Assembly: GCA_023457135.1 (NCBI GenBank)
Contig: JAEWMO010000157.1
Location: 1-22,602, forward strand
Direction: 5' to 3'
Origin: Methanobacteriota archaeon
GTDB lineage: Archaea; Halobacteriota; Methanomicrobia; Methanomicrobiales; Methanoculleaceae
Length of the DNA stretch: 22,602 nucleotides
Below the pieces are notes generated by a model. The model ran no database searches, had not been told where the DNA came from, and was given only the letters and a program-made list of their open reading frames with translations. Of this stretch, positions 21,977-22,602 are shown piece by piece. Each line of letters begins with the position of its first letter. Positions within the stretch are counted from its first letter, which is position 1. A program made the position numbers and the translations under genes.

Positions 21977-22602
21977 TCACTCATTTATCATATCTATGAG
22001 TTCTGAGCCGTCTTCGAGGGTTCGGAGATGTTCTTCGCCGATAAGAAGGGTTTTCCCGATTTTTTTCTGCTTTTTGTAATCCGTGACGACGCACATCGCA
22101 AACGTTCTCGTGATCTGCGAGATGTTGCCGATCAGGGAAGCGCGCTTGACGATCTTCTGCGACGTGCCGTATGCCGTCAGGATGGTGTGCCGGTCAAAGA
22201 GCGCCAGCGCCTGGAACGGCGCCTGCCGCATGGCATGGATCTCCATCCCCATTCGTTCAAGGTTGACGAGGACGTCTCCGGAGGTGGATTCCGGGGGCTT
22301 CTCCGGCTCCGGCGAGCGATAGCCGACGAGATCGATCGTCTCGACGAGCGGGGCGCTGAAGAGCTCCTCGAGCCGTATCGCGATATCGAGCGTGGTCCCC
22401 ATTCCGCTCTCGTACTTGCTGATCGTGCGGCGGGAGACCCCGAGCCGTGAGGCGAGATCCCCTAGCGACATCCGAGAGCGTTCCCGCACCTCACGGAGGA
22501 GGTCGCCCCGGATCTTCACGTAGAGGCCGCCGGGGGAGGCGTAGACCATCGGCGAGGTTCCTTCCGCGAAGTAGTCGTAGAGGGTCTCCGGGCTGAGGGC
22601 AA
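21977..22602 (-). CDS. Archaeal HTH-type transcriptional regulator, COG1395-like (5' end outside window)
   Basis: About 207 C-terminal residues are visible. The reading frame is open to the window edge: the codons before the internal ATG at 22549 read ALSPETLYDYFAEGTSP, which fits the linker of this family, so the true start lies beyond 22602. An XRE/Cro-type helix-turn-helix is clear in MSLGDLASRLGVSRRTISKYE (about 22403-22472). The C-terminal half contains RTFAMCVVTDYKK and KTLLIGEEHLRTL, as in the archaeal 'putative HTH-type regulatory protein' family of roughly 320 residues, whose N-terminal part is not visible here. Target genes are unknown. It lies directly upstream of the thermosome gene on the same strand, 57 bp apart, so control of that promoter or of its own is worth considering. 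Confidence 0.85.
   Translation of the reverse strand, partial: ALSPETLYDYFAEGTSPMVYASPGGLYVKIRGDLLREVRERSRMSLGDLASRLGVSRRTISKYESGMGTTLDIAIRLEELFSAPLVETIDLVGYRSPEPEKPPESTSGDVLVNLERMGMEIHAMRQAPFQALALFDRHTILTAYGTSQKIVKRASLIGNISQITRTFAMCVVTDYKKQKKIGKTLLIGEEHLRTLEDGSELIDMINE

Noticed and set aside
1..22602. tRNA, rRNA, CRISPR array, transposase, integrase or att sites
   Set aside because: I looked for cloverleaf-like segments, regularly spaced repeats and mobile-element proteins and found none that hold up; the hairpin mosaic is not evenly spaced enough for a CRISPR array.

Overview
The window looks like a chromosomal segment of a methanogenic archaeon, most likely Methanomicrobiales (Methanoculleus-like; this genus guess is inference). 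The evidence is GC-rich coding DNA with short AT-rich TATA boxes upstream of several genes, a group II chaperonin with a GGM-type tail, a fused ADP-forming acyl-CoA synthetase, an archaeal COG1395-type HTH regulator, and methanogen-style histidine kinases with an HDI(N/K)N H-box. I see no rRNA, tRNA, CRISPR array, insertion sequence or prophage gene.

Layout. Positions 1-4793 hold a stress and redox block. It contains a minimal Hsp20, a thioredoxin-domain YyaL/SPATA20-type protein followed 11 bp later by an OsmC peroxidase-like protein, and a convergent metallo-beta-lactamase/double-rhodanese protein with an altered metal motif. Next on the minus strand is a one-chain ADP-forming acyl-CoA synthetase (4896-6992). 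A 305 bp AT-rich divergent region separates it from a metal-chelate ABC importer (lipoprotein, FecCD permease, ATPase; 7298-10374).

Positions 10540-12391 hold a DUF1622 membrane protein, then a minus-strand pair of type 4 uracil-DNA glycosylase and Nudix hydrolase. A 439 bp intergenic region follows, containing a mosaic of tiny hairpins bounded by 10 bp direct repeats. Then come class II lysyl-tRNA synthetase and a small YwbE protein. Convergent to these are three paralogous membrane histidine kinases in a row on the minus strand (14138-19990) with no response regulator. The window ends with the thermosome gene and, upstream of it on the same strand, a 5'-truncated HTH regulator.

How the genes may work together. 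The first block suggests handling of peroxide, persulfide and protein-folding stress. The ABC genes form one importer with a 4 bp permease/ATPase overlap. The UDG and Nudix genes are 6 bp apart and suggest genome and nucleotide-pool sanitation. The kinases look like a recently amplified sensor array. The strongest oddities are a Cys-to-His change at an expected [4Fe-4S] ligand of the UDG, the HxNxDY variant of the MBL metal motif, the MHxxDG N-terminus on the FecCD permease, the kinase triplet, and the hairpin mosaic.
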